Part shown: positions 8,367 through 16,753 of the stretch, one piece after another
Numbering within the stretch: the stretch's first letter is position 1
Layout of the letters: each line of letters starts with the position of its first letter
Assembly (NCBI GenBank): GCA_016901755.1
Contig: JACJKV010000009.1
Coordinates: 18,391 to 82,390 of the forward strand
Origin: Thomasclavelia spiroformis
Lineage (GTDB): Bacteria; Bacillota_I; Bacilli_A; Erysipelotrichales; Coprobacillaceae
Reading direction: 5' to 3'
Length of the DNA: 64,000 bases
The notes under the pieces: model-generated
Seen by the model: the letters and a program-made list of their open reading frames with translations, nothing else
Told to the model about the DNA's origin: nothing
Databases searched by the model: none
Program-made: the position numbers and the translations under genes

Positions 8367-9423
8367 AATGTTGTTGAATATAATTTTCCAGAAACTGAAA
8401 CAGACGTTCCATCTCTTCATCAGTTCCAATCGTAATGCGCAAATACTGATCGATCAATGGCTTATTCCAGTGACGAACGATAATTCCCTGTTTTCTTAAA
8501 GCCTTAAACAGCTGCGAACCATCAAAATCAGGATGTTTGACAAAAACAAAATTGGCATAACTGTCAGGAACAGTAAATCCCATGTCCTGCAGGCGCACTT
8601 TAGTTTTTTCACGGGTCGCAATAATTTTCTGACACTTCTCTTTCATATCCTGACTATCCAGTACTGAAGCTAAGGCTAGCTGCTGGGTTATATAATCAAT
8701 TGGATAAGAATTAAATGAATTTTTAACATCATACAATCTGGAAATAGCTTCTTCACTGCCTAAAGCAACCCCCAGTCTAGCTCCAGCAAAAGAACGTGAT
8801 TTGGAAAAAGTCTGAATAACGACCAGATTATCATAACGGTCAATCAGCTCTACACAGCTTTTTCCCCCAAAGTCAATATAGGCCTCATCAATGATCACGA
8901 TACTGTCGCGGTTAAACTGTAACAGCTTTTCTATTTCATCGGTTGCTGTCAGTAAACCTGTCGGAGCATTAGGATTAGGAAAAATAATTCCCGAATTAGG
9001 CTGTTTATAATCTTCTACATGAAGCTTAAAATCAGCATCTAACGCTATTTCCTGATATGTCATCTGATACAGATCACAATATACTGGATAAAATGAATAT
9101 GTAATATCTGGAAACAGTACTGGCTCTTTACTATTGAAAAAAGTTAAAAATGATAATGCCAGAACTTCATCAGAACCATTGCCTAAAAATACCTGTTCAT
9201 CTTTTAAACCATGATATTTTGCCAGGGCATGTCTTAACTCAGTTGCATCACTATTTGGATACAGACGTAAACGATCAAGATCGATCGTCTCCAACACCGC
9301 TTTTACTTTTGGACTCGGTCCATAAGGATTCTCATTAGTATTCAGTTTGATCATATTCTGAATTTGTGGCTGTTCCCCGGCCACATATGGTTCAACCTGT
9401 CTTAATTTATCTTGCCAGCTCAT
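8365..9423 (-). CDS. hisC: Histidinol-phosphate aminotransferase family protein
   Basis: 352-residue class I/II PLP aminotransferase of the HisC family. Motifs: substrate loop LNTNENPYGPSP at the N-terminus, NPNAPTG, DEAYIDFGG, and the PLP lysine in FSKSRSFAGARLG. In histidine synthesis it converts imidazole-acetol phosphate to histidinol phosphate. No other his gene is in the window, and HisC-like enzymes outside his operons often act on aromatic amino acids, so the substrate is uncertain. Start overlaps the upstream HAD phosphatase stop (ATGA), with GGGGGA as ribosome site. Confidence 0.88.
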   Translation of the reverse strand: MSWQDKLRQVEPYVAGEQPQIQNMIKLNTNENPYGPSPKVKAVLETIDLDRLRLYPNSDATELRHALAKYHGLKDEQVFLGNGSDEVLALSFLTFFNSKEPVLFPDITYSFYPVYCDLYQMTYQEIALDADFKLHVEDYKQPNSGIIFPNPNAPTGLLTATDEIEKLLQFNRDSIVIIDEAYIDFGGKSCVELIDRYDNLVVIQTFSKSRSFAGARLGVALGSEEAISRLYDVKNSFNSYPIDYITQQLALASVLDSQDMKEKCQKIIATREKTKVRLQDMGFTVPDSYANFVFVKHPDFDGSQLFKALRKQGIIVRHWNKPLIDQYLRITIGTDEEMERLFQFLENYIQQH

Positions 9424-10208
9424 ATTTTTTCCCCCAATATATCTTCTACAATTTCATAAACAAAATCTACCTGACGAGCAGTATGTTCTTTGACAGCCTC
9501 TTCACTGCGATGAAAGGTATAAGGATGATCAGCAGTTAAAAACATACTGATATCATTATAAGAATCACCTACACAATAAGTTTCTACCGGTTCATCGATA
9601 AGACCAGCCAAAGTTAAAATTCCTGTTCCTTTAGAACAGTGGTCAACAGTCACATCCAGAAATCTGGTATTGACAGTCCCATGAACTCCTGGATAATGAT
9701 CATCTATATACTTTTGAATTTGATAGATTTCCCTCATCTGACCATCAGGATGTTCAACACAGAAAATATCAAAATCGTGTTCCATCGCATCAACCAGTTC
9801 CATAAAATTCTTATCAACGCTGACATATCCTTCCAAAGTCAGCATTCTAACATCATTTTGATCATAATACATATATGTATTCATGCCATCATAAAAAGAA
9901 TAATGCATATAAGGATAATGAGTGAAACAGTAATGAAGAATTTCTTTAGCTGTGTCATGTGCTATCTGTTTCCTAAAAATAACCTTATCATAACGATCGA
10001 CGATCATCGCCCCATTATTCAAGACCATATAATCATATTCGAATAAATCAGCAATCACTTTTGTTTCCTGATAATTTCTGCCAGTACAATAAGCAAACAG
10101 TCCGCCTTGCTGGCGTAACTGCCTGATGGCCTGCTGATCTTTTGAACAAAGTGGCTGGTCTTTATCAACAATTGTTCCATCAATATCACTAAATAATATT
10201 TTTTTCAT
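9420..10208 (-). CDS. Cof-type HAD-superfamily phosphatase
   Basis: 262 residues. HAD motif I DIDGTIVDKD (nucleophile Asp8), a Cof-type C2 cap, and motif IV GDSYNDISMF near the C-terminus. Such enzymes dephosphorylate small metabolites such as sugar phosphates, FMN or PLP; specificity cannot be assigned. Coupled to hisC by an ATGA overlap, which makes a shared pathway possible. It lies about 10 bases downstream of pfkA, so all three may be co-transcribed. Confidence 0.9.
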   Translation of the reverse strand: MKKILFSDIDGTIVDKDQPLCSKDQQAIRQLRQQGGLFAYCTGRNYQETKVIADLFEYDYMVLNNGAMIVDRYDKVIFRKQIAHDTAKEILHYCFTHYPYMHYSFYDGMNTYMYYDQNDVRMLTLEGYVSVDKNFMELVDAMEHDFDIFCVEHPDGQMREIYQIQKYIDDHYPGVHGTVNTRFLDVTVDHCSKGTGILTLAGLIDEPVETYCVGDSYNDISMFLTADHPYTFHRSEEAVKEHTARQVDFVYEIVEDILGEKI

Positions 10209-10219
10209 ACTTACCCCTG

Positions 10220-11179
10220 CTATACCAAATCATAAAACAGTTTATATAACGCTTCATGATTTTCATTTTCCTCATTTAATGCTGCTTCAATATCTTTGGC
10301 GACGATCTTGCTGTCTTTCAAACAGACACAAAGTCCAGTCTTTCTTTCCAGTAAAAGCCAGATCGCTGCCTCGGCCATACGTGAAGCTAAAATACGGTCT
10401 TCCGGCGTAGGCGTTCCTCCTCTTTGAATATGCCCTAAAACAATAGAACGTCCTGAAAAACCTGTTTCCTCGCTGATTCTTTGTGCCAGCTTTTCAACAT
10501 CGAAAATTCTTTCACTGGCAATGACAATGGCATGTCGCTTATGATAATCATTTTCATTAATTTTCAGCAAATCAATAATTTTATCTTCATCATAGCCTGT
10601 TTTATCACTGATGACCACTTCACTGCCACAGGCAATAGCGGCATAAATAGCCAGATTATCAGCATGATTCCCCATTACTTCAACGACAAAACAGCGATGA
10701 TGAGAACTGGAAGTATCCCTTAATTTGTTCACAGCATCAATAATATTATTTAATGCCGTATGAAAACCAATCGTTTCATCAGTACCATTGATATCATTAT
10801 CAATCGTTCCAGGAATCGCAATACAGTTAATACCTTTATGACTAAGGGCCATAGCTCCACGATAACTGCCATCCCCACCAATCACGATCAGTCCTTCAAT
10901 TCCTCTTTTTTTCAGATTGCCAACAGCAATATCCTGAATGCTTTCTTCTTTGAACTCTGGCAAACGGGAAGACCCAAGAATCGTTCCCCCTTTAGAAAGA
11001 ATTTCAGAAACATCACTATATCCCAGCTTTTCTATCTGATCATTAACCAGTCCCTGATAGCCATCATAAACACCATATACCTCAAAACCACGTTTAATGC
11101 CTACTCGTACTATCCCGCGGATGGCTCCATTCATCCCTGGGGCATCGCCCCCTGAAGTTAAAACTGCAATTTTTCTCAT
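10220..11179 (-). CDS. pfkA: ATP-dependent 6-phosphofructokinase
   Basis: 319 residues, exactly the usual bacterial PfkA length. Phosphorylates fructose-6-phosphate to the 1,6-bisphosphate, the committed step of glycolysis. Motifs: ATP loop SGGDAPGMNG, GGDGSYRGA, catalytic GTIDNDINGTDETIGF and the effector/substrate region VLGHIQRGGTPTPEDR. The ATG at 11179 has AGGTGA 4 bases upstream; a 20-residue N-terminal extension is rejected as it has no homology. The intact residues suggest a functional allosteric enzyme. Confidence 0.98.
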   Translation of the reverse strand: MRKIAVLTSGGDAPGMNGAIRGIVRVGIKRGFEVYGVYDGYQGLVNDQIEKLGYSDVSEILSKGGTILGSSRLPEFKEESIQDIAVGNLKKRGIEGLIVIGGDGSYRGAMALSHKGINCIAIPGTIDNDINGTDETIGFHTALNNIIDAVNKLRDTSSSHHRCFVVEVMGNHADNLAIYAAIACGSEVVISDKTGYDEDKIIDLLKINENDYHKRHAIVIASERIFDVEKLAQRISEETGFSGRSIVLGHIQRGGTPTPEDRILASRMAEAAIWLLLERKTGLCVCLKDSKIVAKDIEAALNEENENHEALYKLFYDLV

Positions 11180-11227
11180 AACATCACCTACTATAATATT
11201 AATAAGTTTATTATATATGACTTCAAT

Positions 11228-11255
11228 AAAAAAAGCCATAACCTAAGTTATAGCT
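11228..11255 (-). terminator. Terminator of the gpmI-lipoprotein-zinc ribbon operon
   Basis: Minus strand AGCTATAAC-TTAG-GTTATGGCT followed by a T-run; one U-G wobble. It lies directly after the zinc-ribbon gene and before pfkA. Confidence 0.85.
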
Positions 11256-11258
11256 TGC

Positions 11259-12095
11259 TTACATAAATTTTTTTCTATTGATCTGCGTTTCAAAAGTACG
11301 TTTTGAGCGATAGCCATTTTCTTGACTGAACGCCCTGATTGAATAACGCTGCTGTGAACTGCTTTTAGCAATTCCCTGACCATAATGTGAAATTCTGCCT
11401 TGCGCCAGTTCTTCTTTCATCGTTACAAACTCATTTTGCGTTTCGGTAAACAGTTTAGTATTATTTTTATCACTAAAAACATGAATAACCTGATCTAAAG
11501 AATCCTGACTGTCATTGATCAGCTGCATCATTTCATCAACAGATGCAATATTTTCATTAATCAAAGCTATTTGACATGAACTGTTACCAGAAAGATCATA
11601 GCTGTAATCTATTTCATAAACTGCCTTGGACTTTGTTGTAATTTCATATTGAATCGAAGCATAGATATTGTTATTTTGCGTTACCTGAAATAAATATTCT
11701 TTTTCAAACTGATCATTTGAAACAGTATCATCAAGCTGCTGTTCCAGCGCTTCGATTTTACTGACATAGTCCTGACTGTTAGTTACCTGCTTAGCAAATT
11801 CCTCCAGAGAATCATACTGATACTGGACTATTTCCTGTTGACTTTCGGTATAGGCAGATAATGTGATTTTCTCTGATGTAAGATCTTGGTTCATGTTATT
11901 ATAGACAAACATGTATGACAGGAAAAAAGGAATGTTGACAAGTAAAATAGCCAGAACGTAATAAAGATATGCTGGTTTTTTACGATTTCGTAAATTATTG
12001 GCTGGCCGCTTATATCCTGGCTGCTCCTGTCCACAATAAGGGCAGATATTCGCATCACTGGGAATATTACGGTTACATCTAGGACATTTTTTCAT
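11259..12095 (-). CDS. Zinc-ribbon membrane protein of unknown function
   Basis: 278 residues. An N-terminal zinc ribbon (CPRCNRNIPSDANICPYCG) is followed by a basic stretch, one transmembrane segment (YYVLAILLVNIPFFLSYMFVY, about residues 44-64) and a Gln/Asp-rich ectodomain with coiled-coil character. The ribbon is therefore cytoplasmic. Three ATG codons occur in a row; the third (12095) is 7 bases from GGAG and is preferred. It overlaps the thioredoxin-like lipoprotein gene by 17 bases, implying coupling. No function is known for this arrangement. Confidence 0.75.
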   Translation of the reverse strand: MKKCPRCNRNIPSDANICPYCGQEQPGYKRPANNLRNRKKPAYLYYVLAILLVNIPFFLSYMFVYNNMNQDLTSEKITLSAYTESQQEIVQYQYDSLEEFAKQVTNSQDYVSKIEALEQQLDDTVSNDQFEKEYLFQVTQNNNIYASIQYEITTKSKAVYEIDYSYDLSGNSSCQIALINENIASVDEMMQLINDSQDSLDQVIHVFSDKNNTKLFTETQNEFVTMKEELAQGRISHYGQGIAKSSSQQRYSIRAFSQENGYRSKRTFETQINRKKFM

Positions 12096-12624
12096 CATCA
12101 TTCTCCTTTACAAATATATGATCAAGCCATGTGTCCAGCTCATCAATATATTCCTGTTTTTTCTTCTCTTTTTCCTGACCATCACTTAAAGCATAATAAT
12201 CACTGTCCAAATAAGTGTACGTCCCTTCAAATTCACCTTCATAAATAAATTTCAGTGTCGGTGTCCATGAAAATTCGAACTCTTCATATAGCTGACTGTA
12301 AAACTCCCGATCTTTTTTGCTGGCATTTTCCTGTTTTGCCAGATCACGATACTGCTTGGTATCAAAATAATAAAGATATACTCCCGGATGATTATCCAGA
12401 TAATCCTGAAGATAGGGTTCAAACTCCTGACAGTCTTTACAGTCTGGACGTCCAATATACAAAACAAAGCTTTCATCGTCAGCAATCATCTGCTGCAAAC
12501 GCTCATATTGTACATTGATGATCGGTTCTTGAGAAAAATCCCTTTCTATAACATGAGTGGATGTAGCCTGGCTACACCCACTTATCATACATATCAAACA
12601 TGAAATCAATATGAACTTCTTCAT
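12079..12624 (-). CDS. Thioredoxin-like lipoprotein
   Basis: 181 residues with a lipoprotein signal (MKKFILISCLICMISGC, lipobox ISGC; mature Cys17) and a thioredoxin-like domain whose active site reads RPDCKDCQEF. It probably acts in thiol-disulfide exchange on the outer face of the membrane. Starts 2 bases after the gpmI stop without a visible Shine-Dalgarno sequence, so it likely depends on reinitiation after gpmI. Confidence 0.82.
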   Translation of the reverse strand: MKKFILISCLICMISGCSQATSTHVIERDFSQEPIINVQYERLQQMIADDESFVLYIGRPDCKDCQEFEPYLQDYLDNHPGVYLYYFDTKQYRDLAKQENASKKDREFYSQLYEEFEFSWTPTLKFIYEGEFEGTYTYLDSDYYALSDGQEKEKKKQEYIDELDTWLDHIFVKENDDEKMS

Positions 12625-12626
12625 TA

Positions 12627-14147
12627 TTATTTTAATAATGACTGACCATCCATTTCTTCAGGAACAGGTAATCCTAACAGCTGTAAAATAGTTGGTGCTA
12701 AGTCACCTAATTTTCCACCTTCTTTTAATTCTAAATGAGAATTAGTGACGATCAGTGGTACAACATTAGTTGTATGAGCAGTAAATGGATTTCCTTCTTC
12801 ATCTAATTCTTCTTCAGCATTACCATGATCTGCTGTAATCAGCATAGTTCCACCTAATTCCAGAACTTTTTCATATACTTCACCGATACAGTCATCAACA
12901 ACACTAACGGCTTTGATAGCTGCTGGAATAACACCAGTATGACCAACCATATCGCAGTTAGCAAAGTTAACGATAACTACGTCATGAATATCTTTATCTA
13001 ATTCTTCGATCAGCTTATCTTTAACTTCATAAGCTGACATTTCTGGCTGTAAATCATAAGTAGCAACTTTTGGTGAGTTGATCAGCACACGTGTTGCCCC
13101 TTCGATTTCTTTATCAACTCCACCATCAAAGAAGAAAGTTACATGGGCATATTTTTCAGTTTCAGCAATACGTAACTGTTTCAAACCTTGAGCTGATAAA
13201 TAATCACCTAAAGTATTTGTCAGTGCTGGAGAAACAAAAGCAATTTCTCCATTAACGCTGTCAGCATATTTCATCATGCAGACAAATTCAAGATTCTGTA
13301 CCTGTTTTTCAGGAGTATAAGCTTCATAGAATGTTGGATTAGTGATAACTGTAGATAACTGAATTGCTCTATCTGGTCTGAAGTTAGCAAAAATAACAGC
13401 ATCATTATCATCAATAGTTCCATCAGTGTTTTTGTTGTATCCTGGAATGACGAATTCGTCTAATACTTCTTTAGCATATGAATCTTTTACATACTGTACA
13501 GGACAGTCAAAAGATTCACCTTTTTGACAAACAATTGCATCATAAGCTAACTGTACACGATCAAATCTCTTATCTCTGTCCATGGCATAATATCTACCAG
13601 ATACTGAAGCAACTTCCCCAACACCGATTTCTTTCATCTTATCTACTAATTCTGAAACAAAATCAACACCACTGTCAGGAGCAACATCTCTACCATCCAG
13701 GAAGGCATGTACATAAACTTTTTCTAAGCCATTCTGTTTAGCCATTTCCAGTAATCCATAAATATGTTCATTTGAAGAATGAACTCCACCATTTGATAAT
13801 AATCCCCAAATATGTAATTTAGAATTATTATCTTTAGCATGTTGAATAGCTTTTAATAATTTTTCATTTTCAAAGAATGTTTTATCGTTTAAAGCTTTAT
13901 TAATTAAAGTTAATGACTGATAAACTGTTCTACCAGCCCCAATATTTAAATGTCCAACTTCACTGTTTCCCATTTGTCCATCTGGTAAACCAACAGGCAT
14001 TCCACTGGCAGAAATAGTCGTTGTTGGATACATTGCCATTAAATCATCTAAATTAGGTGTATTAGCAAGTCTGACTGCATTTCCATCAATACGTTCAGAA
14101 ATACCATAACCATCCATAATACATAATACAATAGGTCTTTTTTTCAT
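12627..14147 (-). CDS. gpmI: 2,3-bisphosphoglycerate-independent phosphoglycerate mutase
   Basis: 506 residues; interconverts 3- and 2-phosphoglycerate in glycolysis using two Mn ions and a phosphoserine intermediate. Motifs: metal-binding IMDGYGISERIDGN, catalytic Ser in MGNSEVGHLNIGAGR, and metal ligands in NFANCDMVGHTG and ITADHGNAEE. AGGAGGAA precedes the ATG, and a good promoter lies at 14176-14204. Heads the operon with the thioredoxin-like lipoprotein and zinc-ribbon protein. Confidence 0.98.
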   Translation of the reverse strand: MKKRPIVLCIMDGYGISERIDGNAVRLANTPNLDDLMAMYPTTTISASGMPVGLPDGQMGNSEVGHLNIGAGRTVYQSLTLINKALNDKTFFENEKLLKAIQHAKDNNSKLHIWGLLSNGGVHSSNEHIYGLLEMAKQNGLEKVYVHAFLDGRDVAPDSGVDFVSELVDKMKEIGVGEVASVSGRYYAMDRDKRFDRVQLAYDAIVCQKGESFDCPVQYVKDSYAKEVLDEFVIPGYNKNTDGTIDDNDAVIFANFRPDRAIQLSTVITNPTFYEAYTPEKQVQNLEFVCMMKYADSVNGEIAFVSPALTNTLGDYLSAQGLKQLRIAETEKYAHVTFFFDGGVDKEIEGATRVLINSPKVATYDLQPEMSAYEVKDKLIEELDKDIHDVVIVNFANCDMVGHTGVIPAAIKAVSVVDDCIGEVYEKVLELGGTMLITADHGNAEEELDEEGNPFTAHTTNVVPLIVTNSHLELKEGGKLGDLAPTILQLLGLPVPEEMDGQSLLK

Positions 14148-14175
14148 TATATATTCCTCCGTTTATCCATTAATT

Positions 14176-14204
14176 ATATTATCATTTTCAATCACGTCTT
14201 TCAA
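14176..14204 (-). promoter_or_regulatory. Promoter of gpmI operon
   Basis: Minus strand TTGAAA, 17-base spacer, TAATAT; about 29 bases before the gpmI start. Confidence 0.72.
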
Positions 14205-14254
14205 TTCATTTGACACTTTTCAAAAGAAAAACCTTGACAATTTTAAAACGTATT

Positions 14255-14989
14255 TTAAAGAGCATTCCACCATACCATAAAATACTGACCAAAAAACAAT
14301 GTAATGATGATGCCAGAAGCCATAAATGGTCCAAAAGCAATATGATCATGACGCGATGCTCGCCTGCAAAACAGCAGCCAGCCACAGTAAAATCCAGCCA
14401 GCAACACCGCAATCATCATCGCCATGATATTCTGTTTTCCTCCCAGCAGCAAACCTGCAATCAGCATCACTGCAATATCTCCTGAACCAAAACTGTCATG
14501 AATCAGCAGATTCATCAGCCCCATGGCCATACTGACCGTTCCAGCAAATATCAGATCCAGCCAATAAAAACCCTGATTAATTCTAATGAAAAGTGAACCG
14601 ATGAAAAAAGCCAGCAGTTCACTGCCATAAATATACTGTGTTACACTGTCAATATAGCTAATCATAAACAAATCAAAACAGATCAATACTATTACCATCA
14701 TTTCCAGTGTCATTCCATAACGCCAGTAACAGCCAACTGTCAAACAGCCACCAGCCACTTCCAGCAGCGGATGAATCCAGGAGATTTTCTGGTGACAGTA
14801 ACGACATCTTCCTTTTAATAAAACATAACCCACAATTGGCAACAGATCAAACCCCGACAGCTGATGATCACAGTGTTCACAATGACTTCTTCTTGTAATA
14901 TAGTTTTCCTGCCTGATTTTACGATAGGCAACCGTTTCCGTGAAACTTTCTGCTATCGTTCCCAGCATAAATAAACAGATTTCTATCAT
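14255..14989 (-). CDS. Prepilin peptidase / N-methyltransferase (A24)
   Basis: 244-residue polytopic membrane aspartic protease that cleaves type IV prepilin-like leaders. The N-terminal domain has two zinc-binding pairs (CEHCDHQ and CRYCHQK). The two catalytic Asp are in ISYIDSVTQYIYG and in GSGDIAVMLIAG (the GxGD motif). It is a PilD/ComC-type enzyme, expected to serve a competence pilus. No pilin or com gene is nearby, so its substrates are encoded elsewhere. Starts after AGGGATATTC. Confidence 0.93.
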   Translation of the reverse strand: MIEICLFMLGTIAESFTETVAYRKIRQENYITRRSHCEHCDHQLSGFDLLPIVGYVLLKGRCRYCHQKISWIHPLLEVAGGCLTVGCYWRYGMTLEMMVIVLICFDLFMISYIDSVTQYIYGSELLAFFIGSLFIRINQGFYWLDLIFAGTVSMAMGLMNLLIHDSFGSGDIAVMLIAGLLLGGKQNIMAMMIAVLLAGFYCGWLLFCRRASRHDHIAFGPFMASGIIITLFFGQYFMVWWNAL

Positions 14990-15045
14990 GAATATCCCTA
15001 ACCTTTCTATCTGATTATTTATAGCTGATTTAAAGTCGTATTACT

Positions 15046-16218
15046 TTAAGCTTCGATAATATCTTTAATATAAAATGCCAGCATATAAGGCATTTTTTCT
15101 TCAAAAGAAGAAAACTCGCATTGTGTAATTTCCTTGATTTTATTCATTCGATAATTGATTGTATTACGATGCATGAAAAGAGCTTCTGCCATCGCTTTTT
15201 GATTACTGTCAAACATCAGATAGTTATACAGGGTATCTTCCAGTTCAGTATGATGCTGGCGGTCATATTCAATGATTGGTCCCAGCAGATGCTGATGCAT
15301 CTGATATAAAATGTCATGATCTTCGATCATAAACAGCAGCTGATAAACTCCCATCTCTTCAAAGGTAAGAGATGCTTCATGGAATTTTCTGGCCATCCTG
15401 CACGCTGCCAGTCCTCTTTTATAACTTAAGATAATATTTCTAAAATCCGGCATTTTCGAACCAATACCAATATGAATACGATAAGATATTCTTTTTTTGG
15501 CACGCTTTAAAGTTTCCCTGATCAGTTTATTAACATCCTGATCATCAAGACCATTGACAATTAAGATAAAATGCCCATCAAACCAGAAAAAACCATAATT
15601 GCCTTCTACTTTTTCCAGGCACAGTTCCAGCTGAAATTGAATACGACGTCTTTCGATCATTCCCAGTTCTTCCTGACTTTCAATATCGATCACAATAACC
15701 TGAAAATAGTTGTCAACATCAAAATATGATGCCAGCTGTTCACGTGATTCTTCCATTTTTCGAAAGTTAATTAAAGTATCAATAATAACTTTATTGATTC
15801 TTCTGTCTTCACGTTCCGAACTGATACAGCGGTAGCTGAAATCTTTGATCAGTTCAGCCAGGTGAATCTCCCAAGGGAAAACCAGCAAAGGAAAATCCTG
15901 TTCATTACAGTAATCGATCACATCCTGAGGAATATCAAAAATATAGCCCTCACCTTTTTTATTTCCGATATTGATGATCAGTCCCACACTATGATACTTA
16001 ACCAGCAGTTTTGTCAGATTCAGTAAACTTCCTGGTTTTTGAAAACCCAGTCCCGTCGTCACGACCAGTTCTTTACCCCATAACTGCTGTAATATCGTTT
16101 CATCTTCAACCATCTGCACCCATGAAATGGCATTTGCACATCCTGTTTCTCCTGCAATCAGTTTCAGTTTATATAAATTCTGTGTTTCCAGTAACGCATC
16201 TCCAATCGTAAATCCCAT
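15046..16218 (-). CDS. PucR-family transcriptional regulator
   Basis: 390 residues. An N-terminal PucR-type sensor domain (GDALLETQNLYKLKLIAGET to about residue 125), a central GGDEF-like region, and a C-terminal helix-turn-helix (ALFMHRNTINYRMNKIKEIT) that is diagnostic. Members respond to purine, amino acid or sugar-acid catabolites. Divergent from the 43-residue gene; a perfect palindrome (16251-16267) lies 33 bases before its start and is its likely operator. Ribosome site AGGAGAAG. Confidence 0.92.
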   Translation of the reverse strand: MGFTIGDALLETQNLYKLKLIAGETGCANAISWVQMVEDETILQQLWGKELVVTTGLGFQKPGSLLNLTKLLVKYHSVGLIINIGNKKGEGYIFDIPQDVIDYCNEQDFPLLVFPWEIHLAELIKDFSYRCISSEREDRRINKVIIDTLINFRKMEESREQLASYFDVDNYFQVIVIDIESQEELGMIERRRIQFQLELCLEKVEGNYGFFWFDGHFILIVNGLDDQDVNKLIRETLKRAKKRISYRIHIGIGSKMPDFRNIILSYKRGLAACRMARKFHEASLTFEEMGVYQLLFMIEDHDILYQMHQHLLGPIIEYDRQHHTELEDTLYNYLMFDSNQKAMAEALFMHRNTINYRMNKIKEITQCEFSSFEEKMPYMLAFYIKDIIEA

Positions 16219-16250
16219 ATTTCACTTCTCCTTTACCTTATTGTACCACA

Positions 16251-16267
16251 TTGTGCATAATGCACAA
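16251..16267. promoter_or_regulatory. Palindromic operator candidate between pucR-like gene and small ORF
   Basis: TTGTGCAT-A-ATGCACAA, a perfect 8+8 inverted repeat with one central base. Its right half contains the -35 hexamer of the rightward promoter, and it lies just upstream of the divergent PucR-type gene. Likely bound by that regulator, but this is inference from position. Confidence 0.65.
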
Positions 16268-16289
16268 ATTAAAATGTTTTTTTTATAAT
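16261..16289 (+). promoter_or_regulatory. Promoter of the 43-residue small protein gene
   Basis: TGCACA, 17-base spacer, TATAAT. The -35 lies in the palindrome. Predicted start near 16296 gives a leader of about 70 bases. A second TATAAT at 16321 has no convincing -35. Confidence 0.7.
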
Positions 16290-16365
16290 ACATGTCTCTA
16301 TCCAAAACACTGAAAATAACTATAATAAAAGTGTAATCAAAAGAAAAATCAAGGAGGTATAAGAC

Positions 16366-16497
16366 ATGAATGTTTCATATGCTTGCTATGTAGTACACAA
16401 AACAAATTCTGCTGCTGATAGACCATCTTGGATGAGTTTAGAACGTTATGATTTTTGTGAATGTATTACAAGATTTTTTTCGAGATTAAAAAAATAA
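16366..16497 (+). CDS. Unannotated small protein, 43 residues
   Basis: A complete small gene: AAGGAGGT 8 bases before the ATG (the strongest ribosome site of this area), 43 codons, TAA, then a strong terminator at 16551-16591. The product is not recognised: Tyr/aromatic-rich, with Cys7 and a CEC pair at 31-33, an acidic-aromatic middle (SLERYDFCEC) and a basic tail (RFFSRLKK); no signal peptide or membrane helix. With its own promoter and a palindrome over the -35 it looks like a regulated single-gene unit, perhaps tied to the divergent PucR regulator. It could also be a dual-function RNA. Confidence 0.7.
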   Translation: MNVSYACYVVHKTNSAADRPSWMSLERYDFCECITRFFSRLKK

Positions 16498-16550
16498 TTA
16501 TCATATAATTATCCCGATGTATATTAAATTTTAAAACTCGATTCCCTATA

Positions 16551-16591
16551 TAAATATGGTCGTTCCCCTAAGCGACCATATTTATTTTTTT
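16551..16591 (+). terminator. Terminator of the small-protein transcript
   Basis: TAAATATGGTCG / CGACCATATTTA, 12-bp perfect arms, 10-base loop, then T6. No other upstream gene on this strand could use it. Confidence 0.9.
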
Positions 16592-16688
16592 ACCCATTTT
16601 TTTCTATCTTTACTTTTCAGCAGAAAAAAATGACTGTTTTTATCATCCAAGTCTCAAAAGCCTCTAAAAAAAAAACCGGTATTATACC

Positions 16689-16717
16689 TAGACAAATTAA
16701 AATGTAAGGGGTATCAT
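16689..16717 (+). promoter_or_regulatory. Promoter of pckA
   Basis: TAGACA, 17-base spacer, TATCAT. The -35 and spacer share 14 identical bases (ACAAATTAAAATGT, 16692-16705) with the promoter of the upstream small gene (16264-16277). Confidence 0.65.
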
Positions 16718-16753
16718 TAAAGATATATACAGTTTAATTAGGAGATAAGATAT

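Noticed and set aside
15023..15048. Hairpin TTAAAGT/ACTTTAA after the PucR gene
   Set aside because: Short, A/T-only and without a T-run; not convincing as terminator.
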